Origin: an uncultured Faecalibacterium sp.
GTDB lineage: Bacteria; Bacillota; Clostridia; Oscillospirales; Ruminococcaceae
Direction of reading: 5' to 3'
Assembly (NCBI GenBank): GCA_900540455.1
Contig: UQGD01000015.1
Coordinates: 1 to 46,470, forward strand
Length of the DNA stretch: 46,470 nt
The notes under the pieces are model-generated. The model did not search any database, was not told the origin of the DNA, and saw only the letters and a program-made list of their open reading frames with translations. Below, one piece after another: positions 15,293-23,530 of the stretch. The first letter of the stretch is position 1. Each line of letters begins with the position of its first letter. The position numbers and the translations under genes were made by a program.

Positions 15293-15720
15293 CCCACCAG
15301 CAGCTGCTGCGCACCGCCCTGGTCATCCCCCGCCGGGGCCGTGCCTTGGTCTGTCTGTGGTGTGCTGTGCCCGGCGCAGCCGCCGCCCCCTTCGCCTTCT
15401 ACCGCAGCGCTGCGGCCGGGGTCTGTTTCAGCCTGGCGTGGGGGGTGCTGGTCGGGCTGGTCTGGCTGCGGTGCCTGAGTTTTGCCGCTGCCCTGACCCC
15501 TGCCGGGCTTACAGTCTACTCCGGGGTCTTTTGGCCGATGCGGCGCACCATCCGGCGGCAGGCGGTCACTTCGGTGGTCTGTTTGTCCACCCCGCTGGCC
15601 CGCCGGGCCGGGCTGCGGCTTGTCTCGGTGCGCAGCCCCGGCATGCGGCTGCTCCTGCCTGCGCTGGAAGCGGACGCCGCCCAGGCCCTGACCCAGGCAT
15701 TGCTGGAGGCGCTGCCATGA
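15289..15720 (+). CDS. small membrane protein with bacterial PH-like (bPH2) region
   Basis: Protein of 143 residues with two hydrophobic helices (about 25-70) followed by a beta-rich region starting LTPAGLTVYSGVFWPMRRTIRRQAVTS, the pattern of the bPH2/YdbS-type domain. Its function is unknown; YdbS/YdbT pairs are membrane stress-related in Bacillus. Overlaps of 4 bp with both neighbours (ATGA) show tight coupling with the TrkA gene upstream and the larger bPH2-like protein downstream. Domain call is by pattern, moderate. Confidence 0.65.
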   Translation: MTHQQLLRTALVIPRRGRALVCLWCAVPGAAAAPFAFYRSAAAGVCFSLAWGVLVGLVWLRCLSFAAALTPAGLTVYSGVFWPMRRTIRRQAVTSVVCLSTPLARRAGLRLVSVRSPGMRLLLPALEADAAQALTQALLEALP

Positions 15721-17078
15721 GGCGGCTGCACCCTGCGGCGGCGGTGCTGTTTTTCCGGCGGTGGGTCATTGTATGTCTGGCCCCGCTGCTGCCGGTGCTG
15801 TTCCAGTGGGACTGGCCCGCCCTGGCGCTGGCGCTGCGGCAGGATGCCGCCCTGCTGCTGGCGCTGGGTCTGGCCGCCTGGCTGCTGCTGCACGGCGCCC
15901 GCTGGTGGCTGGACGAACGCAAGACCCTGTATCTGCGGTGGGGCTTTGGGCCCCACGCTGTGCGGTGCATCCCCCTGCGGGCCATTGCGGTGGTCACGCT
16001 GGAGCGGGGGCCGCTTTTGCAGCTGACCGGAGCCGCCTTGGTCACGGTGTACCCCGCCGGGGGCGAAAAGCCCCTGACCCTCTGCCTGACCCGGCAGGAG
16101 GCCCGGCAGCTGGCCGACCAGCTGCTGCCCCTGACCCAGCCGGACGTCCGCTGGCGGCCTGCCGGAGCGGAGCGGTGGTCCGCTGCCCTGCTGGGCGCCA
16201 ACGGCTTATCCTCGCTGGCGCTGGCGGCACTGGCGCTGCGGCGCAGCCAAAGTCTGCCCGGCGCACAGGACCTGGCGCTGGAACAGCTGGACCGGCTGGC
16301 GGCGCTGGCGGCCCGCTGGATGCCAGCCGGTCTGGCCTGGCTGCTGGCTGCGGCAGCCCTGTGGTACGGGCTGAACCTGGCCCGGGCCGCCGACCATGCC
16401 GCCCGGCTGGAGACCGCCCGGGCCGGGGATATCCTGTGGAGCCGGGGCGGGCTGTGGCGGCAGACCGAGTGCCGGCTGCACCTGAGCCAGCTGAGCTATG
16501 CAGAGCTGCGGGCCAGCCCGGCCGGGTGGCTTTTGCACCGCCGCCCCTTATATCTGGCGGCGGGGGCCTGGCGTTCGGCCCTGCCCCTGGCCGCCCCCCG
16601 TCCGGTGGACCAGCCCCGGGTGGAAGACCTGCTGCCTGGGTTCTGCCTGCCGCCGCCTGTACGGCCGGACCTGGAACGGCGCAGCCACACCTTCTTCCGG
16701 CCTGCGGGGATGGGGCTGGGCATCTGCCTGGTCTTAGCGCTGCTGTCCCGCCGGGTGATGCCCGCCCTGACTGCACCGCTGCTGCTGCTTACGGCAGCCT
16801 GCGGCCTGCTGCTGGGGGGCGGACTGGCCGGGTATCTGCGGGAGGGCGCCTGGCCCCGGCAGGGGCGGCTGACCGCCTGCGTCCAGCGGGGGCTGCGGCT
16901 GCACATGATCTGGCTGCCCCGGCCTGCCCTGGCCCTGGAGGACCGCCAGAATCCCTGGTCCACCCTGGCCCAGCGCACCAACCTCACTCTCCGACTGCCG
17001 GGGCGGGTCCGCATCCGGGTGCGCAGCATCCCCATCCGGGATGCGGAAGCCTGCCTGCAGTTATTGGAATATGAATAA
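15717..17078 (+). CDS. membrane protein with repeated bPH2-like regions (YdbT-like)
   Basis: Protein of 453 residues, extremely rich in Leu, Ala and Arg. Helical hairpins near residues 10-60, 160-220 and 320-370 alternate with beta-rich stretches (LYLRWGFGPHAVRCIPLRAIAVV; DILWSRGGLWRQTECRLHLSQL; the final GRVRIRVRSIPIRDAEA), matching the membrane-hairpin plus bPH2 layout of YdbT-type proteins. Start by the ATGA overlap and GGAGG. It forms a pair with the smaller protein upstream. Function unknown; a membrane complex is likely. Confidence 0.65.
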   Translation: MRRLHPAAAVLFFRRWVIVCLAPLLPVLFQWDWPALALALRQDAALLLALGLAAWLLLHGARWWLDERKTLYLRWGFGPHAVRCIPLRAIAVVTLERGPLLQLTGAALVTVYPAGGEKPLTLCLTRQEARQLADQLLPLTQPDVRWRPAGAERWSAALLGANGLSSLALAALALRRSQSLPGAQDLALEQLDRLAALAARWMPAGLAWLLAAAALWYGLNLARAADHAARLETARAGDILWSRGGLWRQTECRLHLSQLSYAELRASPAGWLLHRRPLYLAAGAWRSALPLAAPRPVDQPRVEDLLPGFCLPPPVRPDLERRSHTFFRPAGMGLGICLVLALLSRRVMPALTAPLLLLTAACGLLLGGGLAGYLREGAWPRQGRLTACVQRGLRLHMIWLPRPALALEDRQNPWSTLAQRTNLTLRLPGRVRIRVRSIPIRDAEACLQLLEYE

Positions 17079-17098
17079 ATGAAAGGAAGTCTGCTCTT

Positions 17099-17767
17099 TT
17101 GATCCGCACCATTATCTTTGACCTGGACGGCACCCTGCTGAACACCCTGGAGGATCTGGCGGACGCCGCCAACTGGGTGTGTGAACAGAACCACTGGCCC
17201 ACCCACCCTCTGGAAGCCTACCGCTATTTTGTGGGCAACGGCATCCCCAAACTCGTGGAGCGTTTCTCCCCGCCTGAGGCCCGCACCCCGGAGCAGCTGG
17301 CCCGGACCCTGGCGCAGTTCACCGCCCGGTACGACGCCCATAAGGAGGATAAGACCGCCCCTTACCCCGGCATCCCGGCGCTGCTGGAAGCGCTGGCTGC
17401 GCAGGGCGTGCGCACCGCCGTATTCTCCAACAAAGCCGACCCCTTGTGCGGCCCCATCCTGGACCACTATTTTGGCCCCGGCCGCTTTGACGGGGTGCGG
17501 GGCAGCCGCCCCGGCGTCCCCACCAAGCCCGACCCCGCCGGTCTGTTCGACCTGATGGAGAACCTGCACGCCGACCCCGCCCAGACCTTGTTTGTGGGGG
17601 ACAGCGATGTGGATATCCGCACCGGACACAATGCCGGACTGCCTGCTTTAGGGGTGCTGTGGGGCTTCCGCACCAAGGAGGAGCTGGCCTTGGCAGGGGC
17701 AGACGCCTTTGCCGCAAAGCCAGAGGATATCCTGGCCTTTGCAGCCGCCCAAAACCACACAAAATAA
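17099..17767 (+). CDS. HAD-superfamily phosphatase, phosphoglycolate phosphatase-like
   Basis: Cytosolic phosphatase of 222 residues. HAD motif 1 FDLDGTLLNT at residues 7-16 with the nucleophile Asp8, motif 2 Ser/Thr in VFSNKAD, motif 3 Lys in TKPDPAG, and motif 4 FVGDSDVDI. The helical cap sits after motif 1, as in the Gph/PGP group. Substrate is not fixed by sequence. Start TTG at 17099 with AAAGGAAG upstream; it gives the standard N terminus directly before motif 1. Last gene of the trkA unit. Confidence 0.88.
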   Translation: MIRTIIFDLDGTLLNTLEDLADAANWVCEQNHWPTHPLEAYRYFVGNGIPKLVERFSPPEARTPEQLARTLAQFTARYDAHKEDKTAPYPGIPALLEALAAQGVRTAVFSNKADPLCGPILDHYFGPGRFDGVRGSRPGVPTKPDPAGLFDLMENLHADPAQTLFVGDSDVDIRTGHNAGLPALGVLWGFRTKEELALAGADAFAAKPEDILAFAAAQNHTK

Positions 17768-17811
17768 AAGACGGCATCCCCGGCAGTTTCAGCCGGGGAT
17801 GCCGTTTTTTG
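17766..17811 (+). terminator. terminator of the trkA-bPH2-HAD operon
   Basis: ACGGCATCCCCGGC (17771-17784) pairs with GCCGGGGATGCCGT (17792-17805), followed by TTTTTTG. The A-rich flank lets it also serve the converging MATE gene. Confidence 0.92.
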
Positions 17812-17817
17812 TTTTGG

Positions 17818-19176
17818 TCAGATCACACGTTTTTCCAGCCACTTGCGCCGGGCAAACCGCACCCAGAAGCACAGCGAGCGGAACACCCAGTCCAGGTACA
17901 TACCGCCCCAGATGCTCAGCAGCCCGCCGCCGAAGCACAGCACCACCAGGTAGCAGAACCCCACCCGGAAGATCCACATGGACAGGATGCTGACCCCCAT
18001 CGTAAAGGAGGCATCACCCGCAGAGCGCAGGATGTTGGGCAGCGTAAAGCTGGAGGGCCAGAACACCAGCGACACTAAGTTGAAGGCGATCATAATCTGC
18101 AGCGCCATGGTCTCTGCCTCCGGCGAAAGGCCGAACAGCGCCACCGCCATCCGGTTTGCAAACAGCAGGGCGGTCAGGTTCATGATCCAGGCGCCCACAT
18201 AGGCGGTCAGCATCAGGCGGCGGGAGTACCACACCGCCTGCTCCTTCTCCCCGGCGCCCAGGCACTGCCCCACCACCGCAATGGCAGCCATGCCCACTGC
18301 ATTGGCCGGGATATTCAAAAAGGTGGTGGTGGTATTGGCCACTGCGTTGGCGGCAATGGCGGCGGTGCCCAGGGTACTGGTCAGGCTGGCCACCGACAGC
18401 TTGCCGATCTGGAACATCCCGTTCTCGATGCCGGCCGGGATGCCCACCCGCAGGATGCGGCGGATCAGTTTTACGTCCGGGCGCAGGTCTGCCAGGCGGT
18501 CCACCCGCAGCGCACAGGCCGGTTTTTGCAGCAGCACCATCACCGTGATGCAGGAGATCATCCGGGACACCAGGCTGGCCAAAGCCGCACCCATGACCCC
18601 CATGCCAAAGCCATAGATCAGCAGCGCATTGCCGCCGATGTTCACCACGTTCATCACCAGGCTGGACATCATGCTGACCCGGCTGTTGCCCTGCGCCCGG
18701 AACAGCGCCGCACCGGCATTGTACAAACCGATGAAGGGGTAGCTCATGGCCGAAAGCAAAAAGTAGGTCTCTGCATACTGCATCACATCCGCTTCAATGG
18801 CTCCGAACACGCCCCGCAGGATCAGGCGGCGGCCGCACAGCACCACGGCTGCCACCGCAATGCTCACCGCACTGACCACCGACAGGATCTGGGCGGCAGC
18901 GGCCTTGGCGTTCTTCGGCTCCTGGTGGCCGATGTACTGGCTGGCCACCACCGCACCGCCGGTGGCCAGGGCGCTCATGATCTGGATCATCAGAGTATTA
19001 AAGGTGTCCACCAGGCTCACACCGGACACCGCCGCCTCGCCCACGGAGGATACCATCAGGGTATCTGCCAGGCCGATGGTCACACTGAGGGCCTGCTCTG
19101 CCACCAAGGGCAGCAGCAGCGCCACCAGCTGGCGGCGGGTGAACAGGGGTTTGGATGTAAAACGCGCAGAGGTCAT
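17818..19176 (-). CDS. MATE family efflux transporter
   Basis: Multidrug and toxin extrusion type exporter, 452 residues with about 12 helices in two related halves. First half includes LPLVAEQALSVTIGLADTLMVS, the typical MATE start of helix 1 and 2; the second half starts near RILRVGIPAGIENGMFQIGKL. The drug or metabolite is unknown. ATG at 19176 is chosen; the site AAGGAGG lies rather far (about 16 nt) upstream, so a slightly different start is possible. Confidence 0.92.
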   Translation of the reverse strand: MTSARFTSKPLFTRRQLVALLLPLVAEQALSVTIGLADTLMVSSVGEAAVSGVSLVDTFNTLMIQIMSALATGGAVVASQYIGHQEPKNAKAAAAQILSVVSAVSIAVAAVVLCGRRLILRGVFGAIEADVMQYAETYFLLSAMSYPFIGLYNAGAALFRAQGNSRVSMMSSLVMNVVNIGGNALLIYGFGMGVMGAALASLVSRMISCITVMVLLQKPACALRVDRLADLRPDVKLIRRILRVGIPAGIENGMFQIGKLSVASLTSTLGTAAIAANAVANTTTTFLNIPANAVGMAAIAVVGQCLGAGEKEQAVWYSRRLMLTAYVGAWIMNLTALLFANRMAVALFGLSPEAETMALQIMIAFNLVSLVFWPSSFTLPNILRSAGDASFTMGVSILSMWIFRVGFCYLVVLCFGGGLLSIWGGMYLDWVFRSLCFWVRFARRKWLEKRVI

Positions 19177-19222
19177 GGTCGTTTCTTTGCTTCCTCCTTG
19201 GATCGTTGTTTTTGCGGCCCCT

Positions 19223-19251
19223 ATCATAGCGCAGCCCGGCCTGCGGCGCAA
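19223..19251 (-). promoter_or_regulatory. promoter of the MATE gene
   Basis: On the minus strand TTGCGC (19246-19251), 17 bp, TATGAT (19223-19228). Confidence 0.55.
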
Positions 19252-19361
19252 GCCGCCAGGGAGATAAAAGGCAAAAAAACGGGGATAGAGGGCATGATCT
19301 CTGTAATCCAAGGCAAAAGTACAGGTTTTCCGGACTTGGCGGGGCGGCCCGGGCCGGACGC

Positions 19362-19390
19362 TTTACCCCGTGTGGCGGATGTGATAAAAT
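19362..19390 (+). promoter_or_regulatory. promoter of the pyrophosphatase-acylphosphatase unit
   Basis: TTTACC (19362-19367), 17 bp, TAAAAT (19385-19390). A GC hairpin (CCCCCGCC/GGGGCGGGG) follows around 19399-19420. Together with the divergent MATE promoter this accounts for the 318-bp gene-free gap. Confidence 0.5.
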
Positions 19391-19494
19391 AAAACCATCC
19401 CCCGCCGTGCAGGGGCGGGGCCAGTGCATCGTAAATGAGAGAAGAAGCGCAGCTGCGGCCCAGGCGGGCCGCTGTAAAAAGGAGGATCCCCCCT

Positions 19495-21150
19495 ATGCCA
19501 AAAACTGCCCATAAAGTGGTGGTGATCGGCCACCGCAACCCAGACACCGACTCCATCTGTTCCGCCATTGCCTATGCGGAGCTGAAAAATCTGACCAGCG
19601 ATCTGGTCTGCGAGGCCCGCCGGGCCGGGCGGATGAACCAGGAGAGCGAGTTCGTGCTGAAAAAGTTCGGCATTGCACCGCCCCGGATGTGTACCGATGT
19701 CAACCCCAAGATCCGGGATGTGGACTACCGGGAGGCCCCCGGCGTGTCCGGCAGCATCAGCCTGCGGGCGGCCTGGGAGATGATGCGGGACCAGAAGATC
19801 GACACCCTGCCGGTGGTGGATGCCGACGGCGCGCTGGAGGGCCTGATCACGGTCAAGGACATCGCCACCGCCAACATGGACGTATTTGACACCAGCATCC
19901 TGGCCAAGAGCCGCACCAGCTACCGCAACATCCTCAGCACCCTGGGGGGCGAGATGGTGGTGGGCGACGAGGACGCGGTGTGCACCACCGGGCGGGTCCA
20001 CATCGGCACCGCCACCAGCGAGATGCTGGAATCTGTGGTGGAAAAGGGGGACATCGTCATCCTGACCAACCGCTACGAGAGCCAGCTGTGCGCCATTGAA
20101 AAGGAAGCCTCGCTGCTGATCGTCTGCAACGGGGCCAAGGTGGGCCGCACCATCCAGCGCATTGCCGGGGAAATGGGGGTGGCCATCATGAGCGTGCCCT
20201 ACGACACCTACGCCGCCGGCAAGCTCATCAGCCAGTGCGCCCCCATCTCCTATTATATGACCCGGGAAGGCATCATGAAGTTCACCCTGGTGACCCCCAT
20301 CGCAGACGTGACCCGGGTGATGGCACGGGTGCGCCACCGCTACTTCCCCATTCTGGACGAGGAAGGCAAGTACTGCGGCATGATCAGCCGCCGGAACATC
20401 ATCAACCTGCGCAAGCGGCGCATCATTCTGGTGGACCACAACGAGGCCACCCAGGCCGTGGAAGGCTTTGAGCAGGCCGAGATCCTGGAGATCATCGACC
20501 ATCACCGCATCGGCAGCCTGGAGACGGCGGGGCCGGTGTACTTCCGCAACCAGCCGGTGGGCTGCACCGCCACCATCGTCTCCCAGATGTATGCCGAGCA
20601 GGGCGTCACCCCCCGCCCCCAGATCGCCGGGCTGCTGCTGGCAGCCATCCTGTCCGACACCCTGATGTTCCGCAGCCCCACCTGCACCCCCGCCGACCAG
20701 GCCGCCGCCCGCAGCCTGGCCCAGCTGGCAGGGGTGGAGATGGAGCAGTTTGCCACCGAGATGTTTGAAGCTGGCGAACGGCTGGACGGCAAGACCGCCG
20801 AGGAGGTCTTTTTGCAGGACTTCAAGGTATTTATGTGCGGCGATGTGCGCTTTGGGGTGGCCCAGGGCAGCTATATGACCCGCAAAAACCTGAAAGCCGC
20901 CCAGGCGCTGCTGTCCCCCTATCTGGCCGAAGCCTGCAGCAAGCAGAACGTCGAGGACCTGTATATGCTGCTGACCGACGTGCCCCAGCAGGAGAGCGTG
21001 GTCATCTGCACCGGACGCCACGGCGAGTCCATGCTCCGGGCCGGGTTCGATGCTGCCCCTGGGGCGGACGGCAGCTGGACCCTGCCGGGGGTGGTCAGCC
21101 GCAAAAAGCAGTTCATCCCCGCTCTGATGAGCGCCTATCAGGAGCTGTAA
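19495..21150 (+). CDS. CBS-domain family II inorganic pyrophosphatase
   Basis: Manganese-dependent pyrophosphatase of 551 residues with an inserted regulatory module. DHH part: GHRNPDTDS (residues 11-19) and, much later, ILEIIDHHRIG and AILSDT, all metal ligands. Between them: CBS motif 1 (about 80-130), a DRTGG domain (about 150-255) and CBS motif 2 (about 260-310). DHHA2 domain at the C terminus with SRKKQFIP for substrate binding. CBS-PPases of Clostridia are inhibited by AMP/ADP and activated by ATP or diadenosine polyphosphates. AAGGAGG precedes the ATG; an upstream in-frame start lacks one. Confidence 0.94.
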   Translation: MPKTAHKVVVIGHRNPDTDSICSAIAYAELKNLTSDLVCEARRAGRMNQESEFVLKKFGIAPPRMCTDVNPKIRDVDYREAPGVSGSISLRAAWEMMRDQKIDTLPVVDADGALEGLITVKDIATANMDVFDTSILAKSRTSYRNILSTLGGEMVVGDEDAVCTTGRVHIGTATSEMLESVVEKGDIVILTNRYESQLCAIEKEASLLIVCNGAKVGRTIQRIAGEMGVAIMSVPYDTYAAGKLISQCAPISYYMTREGIMKFTLVTPIADVTRVMARVRHRYFPILDEEGKYCGMISRRNIINLRKRRIILVDHNEATQAVEGFEQAEILEIIDHHRIGSLETAGPVYFRNQPVGCTATIVSQMYAEQGVTPRPQIAGLLLAAILSDTLMFRSPTCTPADQAAARSLAQLAGVEMEQFATEMFEAGERLDGKTAEEVFLQDFKVFMCGDVRFGVAQGSYMTRKNLKAAQALLSPYLAEACSKQNVEDLYMLLTDVPQQESVVICTGRHGESMLRAGFDAAPGADGSWTLPGVVSRKKQFIPALMSAYQEL

Positions 21151-21170
21151 GCGCCAAAGGAGGGGTCCGG

Positions 21171-21497
21171 ATGTTTGATTTTCTCCGCGAAAAAGCCGCT
21201 CAGCCGCCCCCGGAGCTGCCAAAGGGCACGGTGCGCCGCCGCTACCGCGTACAAGGGGTGGTGCAGGGGGTGGGGTTCCGCTACCGGGCCCGCTATGCCG
21301 CCGAGAGCCTGGGCCTGACCGGATGGGTCTGCAATGAGGAGGACGGCACTGTAACATTGGAGGTGCAGGGCAGGCCGGAACAGATGGAGACCCTGTTCCT
21401 GCGCATCTCCCAAAGCCCGTACATCCAGATCCAGGGGCTGGAGATGCACCCCTGCCCCCCAGACCCCTGGGAGCGCAGCTTCCGTGTACGGGGGTAG
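21171..21497 (+). CDS. acylphosphatase
   Basis: Small enzyme (108 residues) that hydrolyses carboxyl-phosphate bonds. The core shows VQGVGFRYRA, with the catalytic Arg, and TGWVCNEEDGTV with the catalytic Asn. There is an extra N-terminal tail of about 20 residues before the usual domain. It begins 20 bp after the pyrophosphatase with the strong site AAAGGAGGGG, so the two phosphoanhydride-splitting enzymes are co-expressed. It ends with a TAG codon, showing that TAG is a normal stop here. Confidence 0.93.
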   Translation: MFDFLREKAAQPPPELPKGTVRRRYRVQGVVQGVGFRYRARYAAESLGLTGWVCNEEDGTVTLEVQGRPEQMETLFLRISQSPYIQIQGLEMHPCPPDPWERSFRVRG

Positions 21498-21522
21498 GCC
21501 CGGTGGAATTCTGCCAAATAAG

Positions 21523-21551
21523 TTGACACCTACCCTGAGCTATGTTAAAAT
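21523..21551 (+). promoter_or_regulatory. strong promoter of the RNA upstream of the polyamine operon
   Basis: TTGACA (21523-21528), 17 bp, TAAAAT (21546-21551). Transcription would start near 21558, about 460 nt before the first start codon. Confidence 0.75.
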
Positions 21552-21557
21552 CAAAAT

Positions 21558-21740
21558 GATTTTGGAGGGATGAAGAGCTTTCAGGGTCTTTCCAAGAGCA
21601 TCCACTAGGACCACCCGCCTGCGGGTAAGGGAAATGCCAGCTTGGCCGGCGCTTCCACAAGGCCATACGGACAGCCGGGTCCACTGCCGAGCGGCAACGC
21701 AGGTTGCCTTTTATTGATAGAGTTAAAAGCTCAAATTTTA
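21558..21740 (+). ncRNA. structured RNA candidate upstream of speA (possibly raiA-motif type)
   Basis: No reading frame is supported, but complementary segments nest well: GGATG 21568-21572 with CATCC 21599-21603; GGACC 21608-21612 with GGTCC 21678-21682 enclosing an ACCCG/CGGGT hairpin; GGCAAC 21693-21698 with GTTGCC 21703-21708; and a long-range 7-bp pairing GAGCTTT 21575-21581 with AAAGCTC 21726-21732 that closes the whole and would form a pseudoknot with the first helix. A strong promoter sits directly upstream. Size (about 180-210 nt) and phylum would fit the raiA motif of Firmicutes, but I cannot confirm that match. The 3' end is not certain. Confidence 0.55.
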
Positions 21741-21866
21741 TAAGTTGGTTCCTTTACGGCCATGAAATTGCGCGCCGCGCAGACTTGTGAAACGGTCAAT
21801 AAGAAAGAGTAGTAAAAGTGATTGCTATATAGACTCTGACAAGACTCCCGTTCAACGCCCCTGTCT

Positions 21867-21892
21867 CCCCCGCCCAGCACCCTCTGGCGGGG
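21867..21892 (+). other. GC hairpin in the speA leader
   Basis: CCCCGCC (21867-21873) pairs with GGCGGGG (21886-21892) and is followed by CTTTC. It may be a weak terminator or an alternative pairing partner in the leader. The stretch between 21741 and 21866 shows a GCGCG hairpin near 21771 and otherwise nothing recognisable. Confidence 0.4.
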
Positions 21893-21924
21893 CTTTCACT
21901 GCGTTGCCCTGTGAGTATTTTTTG

Positions 21925-21973
21925 AACGCAAGTCTGCACCAAGCCCCTTGGTGCGGCCTTGCGTTTTTCTTTT
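21925..21973 (+). terminator. terminator/attenuator before speA
   Basis: Long hairpin: AACGCAAG and TGCACCAAG on the 5' side pair with CTTGGTGCG and CTTGCGT on the 3' side, followed by TTTTCTTTT. It lies 43 bp before the speA start, so it either ends the upstream RNA or attenuates the operon. No separate promoter is visible between it and speA. Confidence 0.8.
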
Positions 21974-22015
21974 GCCGGAAAAGGCCCCTACGAAACAGAA
22001 TTTTGGGAGGACGCA

Positions 22016-23482
22016 ATGAACGGGAACGCAAAACATCCCCGGCTGGATCAGCGGCGGGCCCCCATCTACGAAGCGCTGGAGCGCTTCCGTCAGATGCGGG
22101 TGGTGCCTTTTGATGTGCCGGGCCACAAGCGCGGCCGGGGCAACCCGGAGCTGACCGCTTTTCTGGGTCAGCAGTGCGTGGGTGTGGACGTAAACAGCAT
22201 GAAGCCCCTGGACAACCTCTGCCACCCGGTATCGGTGATCCGGGAGGCCGAGGAGCTGGCCGCCGACGCCTTTGGCGCAGCACACGCCTTTTTGATGGTG
22301 GGCGGCACCACCAGCTCGGTGCAGAGCATGGTGCTTACCGCCTGCAAGCGGGGCGACGAGATCATTCTGCCCCGCAACGTCCACCGCAGCGTGCTGAACG
22401 CTCTGGTGCTGTGCGGTGCGGTGCCGGTCTACGTCAACCCGGAGGTGGATACCCGGCTGGGCATCTCCCTGGGCATGAAGCGGGAGCAGGTGGCCAAGGC
22501 CATTGCCGAGCACCCCAACGCCGTGGCCGTGCTGGTGAACAACCCCACCTACTACGGCATCTGCAGCGACCTGCGGGCCATCGTCAAGATGGCGCATGAC
22601 GCCGGGATGCTGTGCCTGGCGGACGAAGCCCACGGCACCCACTTTTACTTTGGCGGCGGGCTGCCGGTATCCGCCATGGAAGCCGGGGCGGACATGGCCT
22701 CGGTGTCCATGCACAAGAGCGGCGGCAGCCTGACCCAGTCCAGCCTGCTGCTCATCGGACCCAACGTCCATGCGGGCTATGTGCGCCAGATCATCAACCT
22801 GACCCAGACCACCTCCGGCAGCTATCTGCTGATGTCCAGCCTGGATATCTCCCGGCGCAACCTGGCGCTGCGGGGCCGGCAGGTGTTCCACCAGGTGGCG
22901 GACATGGCCGAGTATGCCCGGGAGGAGATCAACGCCGTAGGCGGCTACTACGCCTTTGGCAAGGAGCTTTGCAACGGCAACTCGGTGTTCGACTTTGACA
23001 CCACCAAGCTCAGCATCCACACCCTGGACATCGGCCTGGCGGGCATCGAGGTCTATGACATCCTGCGGGATGAATACGACATCCAGATCGAGTTCGGCGA
23101 CATCGGCAACATCCTGGCGTATCTGTCCATCGGCGACCGTCCCCAGGAGCTGGAGCGGCTGGTCAGTGCGCTGGCCGAGATCAAGCGCCGCTACCACACC
23201 GACGGCACCGGCCTGCTGAGCCAGGAATACATCGACCCGGTGGTGGTGGCCAGCCCCCAGGAGGCGTTCTACGCCGACAAGGTCAGCCTGCCCCTGCGCC
23301 AGGCCGAGGGCCGTGTGTGCAGCGAGTTCGTCATGTGCTATCCCCCGGGCATCCCCATCCTGGCCCCGGGCGAGCGCATCACCCCCCAGATCCTGGATTA
23401 TATCGAGTACGCCAAGGCCAAGGGCTGCAGCATGACCGGCCCCGAGGACCCCGAGATCCTGCGGCTGAACGTGCTGGCGTGA
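22016..23482 (+). CDS. speA: arginine (Orn/Lys/Arg-family) decarboxylase
   Basis: PLP enzyme of the aspartate-aminotransferase-fold decarboxylase family, 488 residues, short form without the N-terminal wing of the E. coli inducible enzymes. Motifs: PFDVPGHKRG, GGTTSSVQ (phosphate loop), LADEAHGTH (the Asp that contacts the pyridine nitrogen) and SMHKSGGS with the Schiff-base Lys. Sequence alone does not tell arginine from lysine or ornithine, but an agmatinase gene in the same operon points to arginine to agmatine. ATG at 22016 has GGGAGG. Confidence 0.9.
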   Translation: MNGNAKHPRLDQRRAPIYEALERFRQMRVVPFDVPGHKRGRGNPELTAFLGQQCVGVDVNSMKPLDNLCHPVSVIREAEELAADAFGAAHAFLMVGGTTSSVQSMVLTACKRGDEIILPRNVHRSVLNALVLCGAVPVYVNPEVDTRLGISLGMKREQVAKAIAEHPNAVAVLVNNPTYYGICSDLRAIVKMAHDAGMLCLADEAHGTHFYFGGGLPVSAMEAGADMASVSMHKSGGSLTQSSLLLIGPNVHAGYVRQIINLTQTTSGSYLLMSSLDISRRNLALRGRQVFHQVADMAEYAREEINAVGGYYAFGKELCNGNSVFDFDTTKLSIHTLDIGLAGIEVYDILRDEYDIQIEFGDIGNILAYLSIGDRPQELERLVSALAEIKRRYHTDGTGLLSQEYIDPVVVASPQEAFYADKVSLPLRQAEGRVCSEFVMCYPPGIPILAPGERITPQILDYIEYAKAKGCSMTGPEDPEILRLNVLA

Positions 23483-23530
23483 CCCCCCCTCTTATAAAAC
23501 ACCTCACCCCACTACAAGGAGGTATCCACC

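Noticed and set aside
16042..16776. Minus-strand Pro/Gly/Ala-rich open frames within 15500-17000
   Set aside because: Shadows of the Leu/Ala/Arg-rich bPH2-like genes, whose ATGA overlaps and terminator support the plus strand.
19363..21684. Minus-strand open frame of 773 codons
   Set aside because: Antisense of the CBS-pyrophosphatase and acylphosphatase; also runs through the promoters at both ends.
21558..22015. T-box leader upstream of speA
   Set aside because: No T-box AGGGTGGNACCGCG-type sequence and no specifier-loop layout could be found.
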